Shown: positions 25,752-34,301 of the stretch, piece by piece
How the letters are laid out: each line of letters opens with the position of its first letter
Numbering within the stretch: the stretch's first letter is position 1
Assembly (NCBI GenBank): GCA_040235505.1
Contig: JBECKW010000112.1
Coordinates: 16,711 to 80,710, forward strand
Length of the DNA stretch: 64,000 nucleotides
Reading direction: 5' to 3'
Source: JBECKW01 sp040235505
GTDB lineage: Bacteria; Desulfobacterota; Desulfobacteria; Desulfobacterales; JAFDDL01
Made by a program: the position numbers and the translations under genes
Notes under the pieces: generated by a model
What the model was told of the DNA's origin: nothing
The model's input: the letters and a program-made list of their open reading frames with translations, nothing else
The model's database searches: none

Positions 25752-26680
25752 ACCGGGTCCCCAAACCGATTCTGCTGGTGGCCCTGGGGGGAAACGCCCT
25801 GATCCGGAAGGGTCAGCGGGGCACCCTCCGGGAGCAGCTCGATAATCTGAAGCTGCCCATGAAACAGATTGCCCGGCTTTCCCGAAGCTACCGGATCATC
25901 CTCACCCACGGAAACGGCCCCCAGGTGGGCAATCTCCTGCTCCAGCAGGAATGCTGCCCCGACATTCCCCGCCTTCCCCTGGAAATCCTGGTCGCCCAGA
26001 CCGAAGGCCAGATCGGTTACATGATCGAATCCACCCTGGACAGCGAATTGATGGCCATCGGTATCGATCACAAGCCCCTGATAAGTTTAATCACATACGT
26101 TGTGGTGGATAGGGACGACCCCTCATTTAAAACCCCCTCCAAGCCCATCGGTCCCGTGTACCCTGAAGAAAAAATCGCGGGTCTTCCGTTTCCGGTGACC
26201 CGAACCGCCAAAGGCTTCCGTCGGGTGGTGGCCTCCCCCGAGCCGGTGACCATCATTGAAAAACGGGAAATCCAGAAGCTGATCGATGCGGATTTCATCG
26301 TTGTCTGTTGCGGGGGCGGCGGAATCCCCGTAATTCGGAAAGGACGGGCCTTCAACGGAGTGGATGCAGTGATCGACAAGGACCTTGCCGGCGGCAAGCT
26401 GGCGGCGGAAGTGGGGGTGGATATCTTCTGTATCGCCACGGATGTAAAGGGAGTGGCGCTGAATTACGGCACCGGAAACGAGCGGTTTTTAGAAGGGTTG
26501 ACGGTGCCTGAGGCCGCCCGGTTTGCCGCCGAGGGCCATTTCCCCCCGGGCTCCATGGGGCCCAAGGTAACCGCGGCCACCCGCTTTTGCGCCGCCACCG
26601 GGCGCCGGGCCGTCATCACCGCCATCGATGCCATAGAAGCGGCAGTGGCGGGACGGAAGGGAACTACGATCCTGCCGTAA
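25748..26680 (+). CDS. arcC: Carbamate kinase
   Basis: A 310-residue amino acid kinase-fold protein with LLVALGGNALIRKGQ, THGNGPQVGNLLLQQE, VCCGGGGIPV and MGPKVTAATRF, all typical of ArcC. It makes ATP from carbamoyl phosphate and ADP, releasing CO2 and NH3. The start is GTG, overlapping the previous stop. Arginine deiminase and ornithine carbamoyltransferase are not in this window, so the carbamoyl phosphate source lies elsewhere. Confidence 0.93.
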   Translation: MNRVPKPILLVALGGNALIRKGQRGTLREQLDNLKLPMKQIARLSRSYRIILTHGNGPQVGNLLLQQECCPDIPRLPLEILVAQTEGQIGYMIESTLDSELMAIGIDHKPLISLITYVVVDRDDPSFKTPSKPIGPVYPEEKIAGLPFPVTRTAKGFRRVVASPEPVTIIEKREIQKLIDADFIVVCCGGGGIPVIRKGRAFNGVDAVIDKDLAGGKLAAEVGVDIFCIATDVKGVALNYGTGNERFLEGLTVPEAARFAAEGHFPPGSMGPKVTAATRFCAATGRRAVITAIDAIEAAVAGRKGTTILP

Positions 26681-26700
26681 GCCTGATCCGACGACGTCGG

Positions 26701-26775
26701 ATGCTGGGAGGCCGGGAGGCTTGGACGCTGGAAGGCAGAGAGGTCCCGACGCCGGGATCTTCGACTGGGAGGCAA
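26701..26775. repeat. Word-repeat array, word like GCTGGGAGGC (single arm)
   Basis: A quasi-tandem run of GGGAGGC/TGGAAGGC-like words lies between arcC and the DUF3187 gene. No inverted partner arm is visible nearby. It is assigned to the same architecture class as the other word repeats with lower certainty. Confidence 0.5.
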
Positions 26776-26833
26776 AGAGCTTTTTAACGATGCGCTTTTT
26801 TTGTGTGTTTCCGAACAGGATTAAAAGGGCGAC

Positions 26834-27838
26834 ATGATGCATGACCCCGTAAAAAAGGGAATCATCGGCACTTTCATCTTCTTATTGGGGATGCAGGCTG
26901 TAAGCCTTGCGGCCGGCCTGGGCCCCTTGCAGACGGAGAACCGCTTTACCCCCCACCTGATGTTCCTGACGCCTGTGCCCACCGCACCGATGGACCTGTC
27001 CGGAAGCCGGCTGCAGGGCGCCTTGACGGTTAATTACAGCAGCCTGTTTGTCAACGAGGAATCGGCGCACTGGTCGGCCCTGATCGACATGGAGATGACA
27101 ATCCTCGAGGGCTCCCTCGAATATCGTTTGAACCGGCGAGTCCGGGTGGGAATCCGTCTCCCGCTTGTCAGCATGAACAGCGGATTTATGGACAGTTTTT
27201 TAGAAAATTACCACCATTCCCTGGGAGTGCCCGACTACGGGCGTGAAACCCGGCCGAAAAACGAATTTGCCTATCGGCTGCAAAAAAACGGTCTTGACTG
27301 GATATCCTCCCGTTCCGGCGGTCTGCATCTTGCCGACAGCAGCATTGATCTGAGGGTGGCGCTTCTGCGCAACGAGGGGGAATTGCCGCTGAGTGCCGAT
27401 CTGCAGTATGTTCTCAAGCTCCCCCTCGGCAACGCCGAGCAGGGATTCGGCAGCGGAAAGATCGACCAGGGATTTTTTATACCCATGCAGCTGGATTTCT
27501 CATCCTGGGATATCTACCTGATGCCGGGAATCATCCTGCCGGCAAAACCCGATACCCTGGGGGCCGATGTCCATGTCAATACGATGGGCAGCGCATTCCT
27601 GGGGATTGACTATGCACTTTCCCCCCGGTGGTCGGCGGCGGCGCAGATCAACTACTATTCCTCGCCCCTTGAAACGACCGGTATTCGGCCACTGGACCAG
27701 GGGAGTTTCGAACTCGCACTGGGGGCCGTGCGACAGATGACGGCCGGAACCGCTCTGGAGGTCGCGTTCTGCGAAGACCTTTCACGCAGCGCCCCCGATT
27801 TTTCGCTCCAGGTAGGCCTGCGGTTCAACGCCTTTTAG
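26834..27838 (+). CDS. DUF3187-family outer-membrane protein
   Basis: A 334-residue exported protein. The signal peptide is about residues 1-27 (ending SLAAG). The rest is amphipathic beta-strand rich with many aromatic residues and ends in a terminal Phe (VGLRFNAF), as in outer-membrane beta-barrels. PLQTENRFTPHLMFLTPVP near the mature N-terminus and the later layout resemble DUF3187. Function is unknown; it is probably surface-exposed. It converges on the thioesterase gene with a 4-base overlap. Confidence 0.7.
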   Translation: MMHDPVKKGIIGTFIFLLGMQAVSLAAGLGPLQTENRFTPHLMFLTPVPTAPMDLSGSRLQGALTVNYSSLFVNEESAHWSALIDMEMTILEGSLEYRLNRRVRVGIRLPLVSMNSGFMDSFLENYHHSLGVPDYGRETRPKNEFAYRLQKNGLDWISSRSGGLHLADSSIDLRVALLRNEGELPLSADLQYVLKLPLGNAEQGFGSGKIDQGFFIPMQLDFSSWDIYLMPGIILPAKPDTLGADVHVNTMGSAFLGIDYALSPRWSAAAQINYYSSPLETTGIRPLDQGSFELALGAVRQMTAGTALEVAFCEDLSRSAPDFSLQVGLRFNAF

Positions 27839-28275
27839 GAACCACGGAGCATTCTCTCAAGATCTGATATCCGGACCCTTACAATCTCCGGCAGTGTGGT
27901 TTTGACCTGGTTTCGATAGTCAAAGGCAACCACCTCCGCCTCTCCCAATGCAGCGATTTTTTGGTACTTGCTGCTGGCAATGGCGTACTTCATGAAAAAC
28001 CGGTCCTTTTCCATGCGATCGGCTCTTGCCCCCACCCGTATCAGGTCCGGAAATGTCAGCGGGATTTTGTATCGACACCGTGTGGAGGCCAGGATGGGGC
28101 CGACTCCGGAAGTGTTCACGGTCGCCAGAAAATCGATTTTTTCAAGATACACCACCCGGACACTCTCGAAATACCTGAAATATACCATGTTATTGACGTG
28201 CTGAAGCGCGTCCATTTCTCCCCAGGCGATCTGAATGTCGATAAACACCGGATATTCGTTTAGCAGATCGTTCAT
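27835..28275 (-). CDS. Acyl-CoA thioesterase, YbgC/4HBT hotdog family
   Basis: A 146-residue single hotdog domain with IAWGEMDALQHVNNMVYFRYFE, corresponding to the GxxDxxGHVNNxxYxxY signature of 4-hydroxybenzoyl-CoA thioesterase-like proteins. The Asp in EMDALQHV is the likely catalytic residue. The start at 28275 is chosen for AAGGAAAA upstream; a longer frame to 28308 would begin inside the adjacent repeat array and has no site. The substrate is unknown. Confidence 0.85.
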   Translation of the reverse strand: MNDLLNEYPVFIDIQIAWGEMDALQHVNNMVYFRYFESVRVVYLEKIDFLATVNTSGVGPILASTRCRYKIPLTFPDLIRVGARADRMEKDRFFMKYAIASSKYQKIAALGEAEVVAFDYRNQVKTTLPEIVRVRISDLERMLRGS

Positions 28276-28303
28276 ACTTTTCCTTGATTTGGATAAGGAG
28301 GTT

Positions 28304-28346
28304 GCCATAGGCGATAGGCCATGGGCTATAGGCTATGGGTGTAGGT
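28304..28346. repeat. Word-repeat array, word like GGCTATAGGC (single arm)
   Basis: The sequence reads as repeated CATAGGCGATAGGC / ATGGGCTATAGGC words. No inverted copy was found close by. It lies directly upstream of the thioesterase gene. Confidence 0.65.
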
Positions 28347-28413
28347 TTACAGCTAAACAACCTTTCTCAGGGATGTAGAGGCCAAGTCAAGGTTTATTTG
28401 TATCCATAGAAAT

Positions 28414-28645
28414 GAACGTCCAACGTTCAACATCCAATGTGGACTTTATATCGTTTGAGAATCCCTCGCCTCCGCTTGAAATATAGTTGAACTGCAGGCG
28501 ACAACGAAATAAGCCTCTGAATACCTCAACCGGCCCTATCCTGCTTTTAATGTCGAACCCTTAATCCCGGCGTCGAGATTTCCTTTAAATCAGACCCCAT
28601 CCTTTCATTGGATGTTGGATGTTCGACGTTGAACGTTGGACGTTC
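28414..28645. repeat. Inverted word-repeat element, word like CATCCAACGTC
   Basis: The left arm (28414-28439) begins GAACGTCCAACGTTCAAC. The right arm (28606-28645) is the inverse and carries the same 18 bases at its outer edge. The inner edge of the right arm (CCCATCCTTTCATTG) matches the inner edge of the element at 11904 in inverted sense, so the two are the same family. Confidence 0.85.
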
Positions 28646-28693
28646 GTCTGTTATTTTATGGGTAATATCAATTGCGCAAAGGAATTTTTTTTC

Positions 28694-29758
28694 ATGACCT
28701 CATGTTTTCCATCAAACGAATACGACTTTGAAACCGGCGTTTACCGTCCGCCCAGTGAGGGCGGCAGCGATTCCCTGCTGCTGAGGCTTACGCGAAACTG
28801 TCCATGGAACCACTGCACATTTTGCGGCATGTACAAAGAAGAAAAATTTCAGCTTCGCGGCGTGGACGAAATTAAACGCGATATTGATGCCATATCCGCC
28901 ATCCGGGATGATCTCCGAAGTATCTCTTTGGAAATGGGCTATGCCGGAGACATTACCCCGGAGACGGCGTATGCCTTGATTCAGAAAAAGCCTGAACTCA
29001 ACTACCACCAGGGATTCGCCATGGTGTTCCACTGGCTCCAATCCGGCGCCCGGACGGCTTTTTTACAGGACGCCGACAGCCTGATCATGAAAAGCGAGCA
29101 GATGACAGCGATCCTTGAATACCTTCGGGCGACCTTTCCAACCCTTGAACGCGTCACCACCTATGCCCGGTCCAAAACCCTGGCCCGCAAACCTTTGGAC
29201 GAGCTCAAAGCCATTCACCGGGCGGGCCTCGACCGGGTCCATGTGGGACTGGAGAGTGGAGATGATTTCGTTTTGAAAAAAATCAAAAAGGGCGCCACCG
29301 GCGAAATCCATATTCAAGGGGGGCGAAAAGCCAAGGAGGCGGGCTTTCAACTCTCGGAATACTGGATGCCCGGATTGGGCGGCAAGGCGCTCTGGGAGTC
29401 CCACGCCGTCAATACCGCAAAGGTTCTCAGCGCCATCGATCCCGATTATATCCGCTCCAGGCCTCTTCATATCTGGGCCGGCACGCCACTCCAAAACGAA
29501 TTTTCAGGCGGTGAATTCGAAACGCAGTCCGGAAGGGAGCACCTGTATGAGCTGAAGGTGACCATCGAACACCTGGACGTCACCTCGAGGGTGTGTTTCG
29601 ACCATGCGGGCAACTACTGGAAAAATCGTTCGGGGGGCCACCTGCTCTCCATGCGCTACGAGGGGTATAAATTCCCCGAAGAAAAGCAAAGTGTTTTGAA
29701 GCTGATCGAAGATGGGCTGGAGTTCAACAAAACCCGACCGAATTTCATGCGTATGTAG
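28694..29758 (+). CDS. Radical SAM protein
   Basis: A 354-residue protein. The radical SAM cluster motif is C36-x3-C40-x2-C43 (NCPWNHCTFCGMY). The barrel continues with SLEMGYAGDITP and later VHVGLESGDDFVLKKIKKG, typical of the Elp3/MiaB-like sheet. There is no B12-binding or extra Fe-S domain. The start at 28694 is supported by AAAGGAA about 10 bases upstream; the frame open from 28619 begins inside the repeat. It stands alone between repeat arrays, so its substrate cannot be inferred. Confidence 0.85.
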   Translation: MTSCFPSNEYDFETGVYRPPSEGGSDSLLLRLTRNCPWNHCTFCGMYKEEKFQLRGVDEIKRDIDAISAIRDDLRSISLEMGYAGDITPETAYALIQKKPELNYHQGFAMVFHWLQSGARTAFLQDADSLIMKSEQMTAILEYLRATFPTLERVTTYARSKTLARKPLDELKAIHRAGLDRVHVGLESGDDFVLKKIKKGATGEIHIQGGRKAKEAGFQLSEYWMPGLGGKALWESHAVNTAKVLSAIDPDYIRSRPLHIWAGTPLQNEFSGGEFETQSGREHLYELKVTIEHLDVTSRVCFDHAGNYWKNRSGGHLLSMRYEGYKFPEEKQSVLKLIEDGLEFNKTRPNFMRM

Positions 29759-29828
29759 AGAACCGGCAGCCACGGATAGTTTCTATCTGACCCGGAAAGA
29801 TAGTACATGGCATAGAAGCATCAAAGCG

Positions 29829-30134
29829 CTATCTTCTTCCGCCCAGCATAAACAGGCTGGTTTCGCGTCTCCAGACGGAGTGGTGAATCCGGCCTTCTTC
29901 AGAAAAAACATCCGCCAACCGGGCGCCGAGAGAACTTTTTCCGTTTTCGGGAATTTCGCCCTGCCACGTCAGTCGGATACAAAAACCGTTGGCAGCATCA
30001 TGACTGCACAGCAAGGCAATATCCGCAAGGTCCTTTTCGGGTGCAAGGGGCGACAACTTATAGAATTTAGAAATGACCTGTGTTTTATCAACAGGGATAT
30101 CCGCATTAATCGTTATCATTTCAGTCCAGGTCAT
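29829..30134 (-). CDS. Small hypothetical protein
   Basis: A 101-residue ORF with a GAGGCGGAT just before the ATG. Composition and strand pattern (MITINADIPVDKTQVISKFYKL, GFCIRLTWQGEIP, GARLADVFSEEGRIHHSVW) suggest a compact alpha/beta protein. I do not recognise the family with confidence. It may share a transcript with the membrane protein and broken sigma factor upstream. Confidence 0.5.
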   Translation of the reverse strand: MTWTEMITINADIPVDKTQVISKFYKLSPLAPEKDLADIALLCSHDAANGFCIRLTWQGEIPENGKSSLGARLADVFSEEGRIHHSVWRRETSLFMLGGRR

Positions 30135-30243
30135 ATCCGCCTCAATTTATGGTTTTGCAATAGCACGGTTCAAATAACTGTCTTTTCTTATCGACCATTT
30201 TTCGGATTCTTTGAGTTTTTTTGGTGAACGGCCATCATGTGCC

Positions 30244-30603
30244 CTAAATTTTTTCCGGACCTTCCGGATCATCGCCGAAAAAACATCCGTTCATTTTCCT
30301 GTGAAACGGGGGATGGTTTCCGTTTTTATGATGACCGAATCCACCGAACAGAAGACGTGACAAAATGATCAGCCCCACCGCCTGCCAGTAAGATATCAGC
30401 GGCAGATCGAACAGTGGGGAAAGCGTCACTGCCCAGAGCCACTTCACCAGGAACCCGAAGATCAGGGCAAAAAAGCACGCCAAAGAAAGACCGGCAACCA
30501 CCCATCCGATAATCCGAAAGATCTTCGATGGGGTCATCTTTCCAAAATGGCGCGAGCAGCGGTTGTTGTTTTCATTGGCCTGGATCGACTCCGTGCTGTT
30601 CAT
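30244..30603 (-). CDS. Two-span membrane protein
   Basis: A 119-residue protein with two hydrophobic helices (about 28-55 and 67-86) and a His/Asn-rich C-terminus (GHHKNGNHPPFHRK). GGGAG precedes the ATG by 8 bases, inside the end of the broken sigma factor gene, so the two were translationally coupled. A small two-span protein next to an ECF-like sigma factor suggests a membrane-linked regulatory pair, but the family is not named here. Confidence 0.6.
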   Translation of the reverse strand: MNSTESIQANENNNRCSRHFGKMTPSKIFRIIGWVVAGLSLACFFALIFGFLVKWLWAVTLSPLFDLPLISYWQAVGLIILSRLLFGGFGHHKNGNHPPFHRKMNGCFFGDDPEGPEKI

Positions 30604-30608
30604 GAGTA

Positions 30609-30909
30609 TTACTCCCTTTCAGGTTGTTCTTGTTGGATACGCCTCCGCATTTTCGCGATGGCGCGTGATTTCCGGGACAACAGGGTATTAATGGGGACAT
30701 TCCAAATTTTCGCCAGATCACTGAATGTCTGTCCTTTTACTTCCGTCGCGATAATCAATATCGAACAGGTGAACCGCCACATCATGGATGAAATCTTCCG
30801 CATCCTGAGCGGCCATATCATCGACGCGTCGTCTTACAAACCCCAGCAGTTTCCGGTATTCAGTCCGGAAAAACTCCGCCAGGCGTCCTTTTTCGCTATC
30901 TGAAGCCAT
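30609..30909 (-). pseudogene. Broken ECF-type sigma-70 factor
   Basis: The 5' part (30909 to about 30760) encodes MASDSEKGRLAEFFRTEY...DAEDFIHDVAVHLFD, the start of a sigma-70 region 2. The 3' part, in another frame (about 30763-30609), encodes LIIATEVKGQTFSDLAKIW...NTLLSRKSRAIAKMRRR, a sigma region 4 helix-turn-helix. Everything between them (rest of region 2, linker, start of region 4) is missing and the frames do not join. This indicates an internal deletion with frameshift. Neither fragment should be a working sigma factor. Confidence 0.8.
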
Positions 30910-31507
30910 CTATCGCCGCCGCTGATAAATATCGCCGTTTAATTGCCGGTTCTGAATGAACACCGTCATGATCCCCGGGATGTTTTTGTTTGTAATGCCA
31001 AGACGTGTCTGTGGATTGATTTATTGCATGCCTTCAAAAAAACTGACGCTTCTCGAATGGGAAATAGTCGCCCCGAATGAACCGAATTCACCTGATGATC
31101 ATTTTCCTGTTGCCAATCCCGCTATTATGGATTATATATATAACAGTTCTGGTGTGAAAAGCTCGTCAAAATGGAATTCAGCATTTCTCCTTCGTAACGC
31201 TGCATTCACCATCGACATTGCCATTTCTGATTACATTTTGCCAGTGTAACATTATCCATGGCAGAGACATGGGCGAATACATCAAGCAGCATGGGCGGCA
31301 GGTTCCTCGGTCGGAATTAAATCACCAAACGCCGGGCTCAACGGAAGACCCCTGAGTGGGACTCACTTTAGTTTTCCCGAAAAACAGCCAAGTAAAAAAA
31401 ATATGCGGCCTCCCAGAATTGCGGGGCTATTTATCAAACGGAACACTTGTGGTTCCGGCATCGTAGAACAAAAAACAATCACTACAAACGAAAGTATAAA
31501 CAGAAAA
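30910..31507. other. 598-bp region without a supported gene
   Basis: Upstream flank of the broken sigma factor. A 97-codon open frame at 30956-31249 (+) has no ribosome binding site and no recognisable features. The AT-rich run near 31130-31140 is the only compositional feature. Nothing else is supported. Confidence 0.35.
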
Positions 31508-31669
31508 ATGGAAGAGAAAAAATTAAAAGAAATTGAAGCCAGGTTGAACCAGCTTCTCAAAGAAAACGAAAAATCTCAGAAACCGGAAACCCGCTCCTCC
31601 CCCGTCAACCTCCAGGGCGTCGAGGTGATCCGGCGTCGCAAAGGCCATAGGGATCTTCATATCGCCTGA
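31508..31669 (+). CDS. Small charged coiled-coil protein (53 residues)
   Basis: It encodes MEEKKLKEIEARLNQLLKEN, then a Ser/Pro hinge and a basic end (GVEVIRRRKGHRDLHIA). The N-terminal heptad-like Leu/Ile pattern suggests a short coiled coil. The ribosome binding site is weak, so the call rests on protein character. Family not recognised; function unknown. Confidence 0.4.
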   Translation: MEEKKLKEIEARLNQLLKENEKSQKPETRSSPVNLQGVEVIRRRKGHRDLHIA

Positions 31670-31964
31670 TTATGGAAAACCAGGGTGGCGAAATTCGTCG
31701 CCCTGTTGACCCGCCGACGCTCCCAGCGCAGCTTTTTTCATATAATCCAAGCCCTTAGCCGCTTCCGTATAGGATTTTTGCTTTTTGTATCCTTACCATC
31801 CGATGGATAACCATCCGTCAGGTTTGATGCACGAAGTGTAATTCGCTCGGACGCTGAATAAGATTCATTAAATTTATACTTGATTAATGTGTAGATTTAT
31901 ATATATTTGTTCAATCTCAGGATAATTAAAAGAATCTATTCGGCATCTTGAATTGGAGGCATCC

Positions 31965-32204
31965 ATGGCTCGCCCCACAGATCTTACAGGCAAACATCTG
32001 CAGCCCTTTTCCCGGCAGAATGTCACACCAGGTGCCATCCTCATATCCCTGGGAGATCGACCCCGGAAAAAAACGGCTGAAATTTTAACAGGTTTGGGTA
32101 TCCATAAAGATTATATCGACGATGCCCTCAAGGGCAAGCCGTATGGGGCAAAAGTCATTGATCTGGAGGAATACAGGTGGATGCGGCTGTTTGACGAATT
32201 GTAA
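31965..32204 (+). CDS. Small hypothetical protein (79 residues)
   Basis: A 79-residue protein starting MARPTDLTGKHLQPF, with GGAGG 7 bases upstream of the ATG. A compact sequence with ITGLGI-like turns (LTGLGIHKDYIDDALKG) and a charged C-terminus (LEEYRWMRLFDEL) suggests a real small cytoplasmic protein. It precedes the cyclic-nucleotide-binding-domain gene by about 250 bp. Family unknown. Confidence 0.55.
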   Translation: MARPTDLTGKHLQPFSRQNVTPGAILISLGDRPRKKTAEILTGLGIHKDYIDDALKGKPYGAKVIDLEEYRWMRLFDEL

Positions 32205-32450
32205 TCCTGACCCGGCCTGTCTCCCGGACATTTTACTTCCGGACCCGCAATATTCTTGCGTCTGCTGCATTTCTCCAAACGCTTTCCCGGTTTTTACAAA
32301 TTAGACGATATCCCTTCACACACACCGATTTTTTATTGTCAAACGCCTCATTTCTTCGATTTCCGTTTGACATTCCACCCTGTTACAGATGATATTAGAA
32401 ACAGTAAAAATCCGGAAACCGAAACCCCAAAACCAGGAAATGGATCAGGT

Positions 32451-32810
32451 ATGGACGAAACTGATGATATTGCCAAGTATAAAGATGAGTTGATGTCCTT
32501 TAACGCCGGCGAGTTTATCTTTCAAAAGGATGAAGAAGGCCATGTCATGTATATGGTTGTCAAGGGAGAGGTCGAAATCCTCATTCACCACAAGGTGGTT
32601 GAGAAAGTATTGCCCGGCGGGGTGATCGGTGAAATGGCCCTCCTGGATATGGGCCCCAGAAGCGCAACCGCCATTGCCAAAACCGATTGTCTGCTTCTGG
32701 CCATTGACCGGAACCGTTTTCAACTGCAGGTCAAAAAATCTCCCAGTTTTTCCCTGCAGGTCATGCGGATTATGGCCGAACGCCTGCGGCGGCTTGATCA
32801 ATTCATTTAA
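32451..32810 (+). CDS. Single cyclic-nucleotide-binding-domain protein
   Basis: A 119-residue protein consisting of one CNB domain: FNAGEFIFQKDEEGHVMYMVVKGEVEIL, then the phosphate-binding cassette-like PGGVIGEMALLDMGPRSATAIA, and a C-terminal helix (VMRIMAERLRRLDQ). There is no DNA-binding helix-turn-helix, so it is not a CRP/FNR regulator but a stand-alone sensor or partner domain. The start at 32451 is set by domain homology; the ribosome binding site is weak and a longer frame opens at 32256. Confidence 0.8.
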   Translation: MDETDDIAKYKDELMSFNAGEFIFQKDEEGHVMYMVVKGEVEILIHHKVVEKVLPGGVIGEMALLDMGPRSATAIAKTDCLLLAIDRNRFQLQVKKSPSFSLQVMRIMAERLRRLDQFI

Positions 32811-32816
32811 CGACAG

Positions 32817-33010
32817 TTACAGGTTGGCGGGTTCCAAGTTCCAGGTTAAAAAAGCAGGCGATGCTCCAGGTTGGCGCAGCGCCTGTTCGCGTGATAAGGC
32901 ATACATTAAAAGCTCACCCCACTTCTGAACCCAAAATCTTAGAGCGCGCATTTCCTAAGATGCTTAGATGTCGCCGTTTAACCTGGAACGTGCAACCTGC
33001 AAACCTGAAA
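32817..33010. repeat. Inverted word-repeat element, word like CAGGTTGCA/GTTCCAGGTT
   Basis: The left arm (32817-32850) and right arm (32977-33010) are about 34 bp, inverted and imperfect, both ending in TTCCAGGTTAAA at the inner edge. The right arm overlaps the 3' end of the MscS-family gene and encodes its last residues. Confidence 0.8.
32932..32961 (-). terminator. Possible terminator after the MscS gene
   Basis: A 7-bp stem (ATCTTAG / CTAAGAT, 12-base loop) lies 3 bases past the stop codon, followed on the minus strand by TTTG. The T-run is short. It lies inside the spacer of the repeat element. Confidence 0.35.
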
Positions 33011-34265
33011 CTTTTTCTGTTGCCAGTTTCACAAGATCCGTCCCCGATGGGTACTGATAGACCTTCAGGTCGAACTCGCCGGCGATGGCCAGCAGATGGT
33101 CGAAAATGTCCGACTGGATCGATTCATAATTGGCCCAGACCTTGTCTTTGCAAAACACGTAGATCTCCAGTGGAAGCCCGTGCTGGGTGGGGGCCAGTTG
33201 CCGGATCAGAAAGGTCATGTCGGTATTGATCATGGGATGGTTCTGAAGGTATGCGAAAACGTAGGCCCGGAATGTTCCGATATTGGTGAGCCGGCGGGCG
33301 TTTGCGCCGTCCCTGGTTTCGATGCCACGTTCGGCGTTGTGCGCTTCGATCTCCCGGTTTTTCCGCTGCATGTAATCTGCGATGTACCGGATTCTCGAAA
33401 ACCGTTCGAGCATTTCCGGCGTACAGAAACGGATCGTATTCATGTCGATATAAACGGCCCGCTTGATGCGCCGCCCCTGTGATTCCTGCATGCCTCGCCA
33501 GTTTTTGAAAGAATCGTTGATCAGAGCATAGGTCGGAATGGTGGTAATCGTCCTGTCGAAGTTGCGCACCTTCACCGTAGTGAGGGTGATGTCGATCACA
33601 TCCCCGTCGGCGCCGTATTTGGGCATTTCGATCCAGTCCCCCTGTTTGAGCATCCGGTTTGAAATCAGCTGAATCCCTGCAACGAACCCCAGGATCGGGT
33701 CCTTGAAAATCAGCATGAGCACGGCCGTCATAGCCCCCAGGCCGCTCAGCAAATACACCGGCGATCGATCCAGCACCACGGAAAGGGCCATGATCAGACC
33801 GGCGCACACCAGCACGATCTTGAGCACCTGGGCAAATCCCTTGAGGGGAATCTCCCTGGAAACATCGAATCTCTGGTAAACGCCGTGAAAGAAATTAATC
33901 AATGCATCCAGGGCCAGAAGCACCACCACGATGAAATAGATACCAACGGCGCCGGAAGCGGCGGCGCTGACCCGGGGATAGGCACTCAGCACCAGCGGCA
34001 GAAAGAGCTGAAAAACAATGGCCGGCACCAGCAGGGTCAGACGCATGAAAAACCGGCTCTCCTCCAGAAGATCGTCCCAGGTGGCCCGGGTGTGCCTGAA
34101 AATCCGGTGAACCACCGTCGCCACGACCCGGCGGCTGATGAAAAAGGCGATAACCCCTGCCACCAGCACCAGAATGGTCAGAATGGTGCTGGCAAGGGCG
34201 CCGGTGATGCCCGCATTGAGGTTGAATCCGGAAAGCCATGACCTCAGGAGTTCGAATAGGGACAT
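32964..34265 (-). CDS. MscS-family mechanosensitive channel
   Basis: A 433-residue membrane protein. Transmembrane helices lie at about 20-43, 70-95, 100-120, 140-165 and 168-190. An MscS-like beta domain follows (VAGIQLISNRMLKQGDWIEMPKYGADGDVIDITLTTVKVRNFDRTITTIPTY), then a C-terminal domain with FLIRQLAPTQHGLPLEIYVF. Length and order fit the YbdG/YnaI-like MscS branch. It releases solutes under hypo-osmotic shock. The last about 12 residues (LQVARSRLN...) are translated from an intergenic repeat arm, so the native C-terminus has been altered. No operon partner is clear. Confidence 0.88.
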   Translation of the reverse strand: MSLFELLRSWLSGFNLNAGITGALASTILTILVLVAGVIAFFISRRVVATVVHRIFRHTRATWDDLLEESRFFMRLTLLVPAIVFQLFLPLVLSAYPRVSAAASGAVGIYFIVVVLLALDALINFFHGVYQRFDVSREIPLKGFAQVLKIVLVCAGLIMALSVVLDRSPVYLLSGLGAMTAVLMLIFKDPILGFVAGIQLISNRMLKQGDWIEMPKYGADGDVIDITLTTVKVRNFDRTITTIPTYALINDSFKNWRGMQESQGRRIKRAVYIDMNTIRFCTPEMLERFSRIRYIADYMQRKNREIEAHNAERGIETRDGANARRLTNIGTFRAYVFAYLQNHPMINTDMTFLIRQLAPTQHGLPLEIYVFCKDKVWANYESIQSDIFDHLLAIAGEFDLKVYQYPSGTDLVKLATEKVSGLQVARSRLNGDI

Positions 34266-34301
34266 GAACGCCTCCCTGTATAGATGATGCCGAGAATCCT
34301 T

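Noticed and set aside
29712..30227. Plus-strand 171-codon frame
   Set aside because: It overlaps the radical SAM gene end and a better-supported minus-strand small gene; composition is not protein-like.
31682..31706. Hairpin after the 53-residue ORF as a terminator
   Set aside because: The stem relies on several G-T pairs and no T-run follows.
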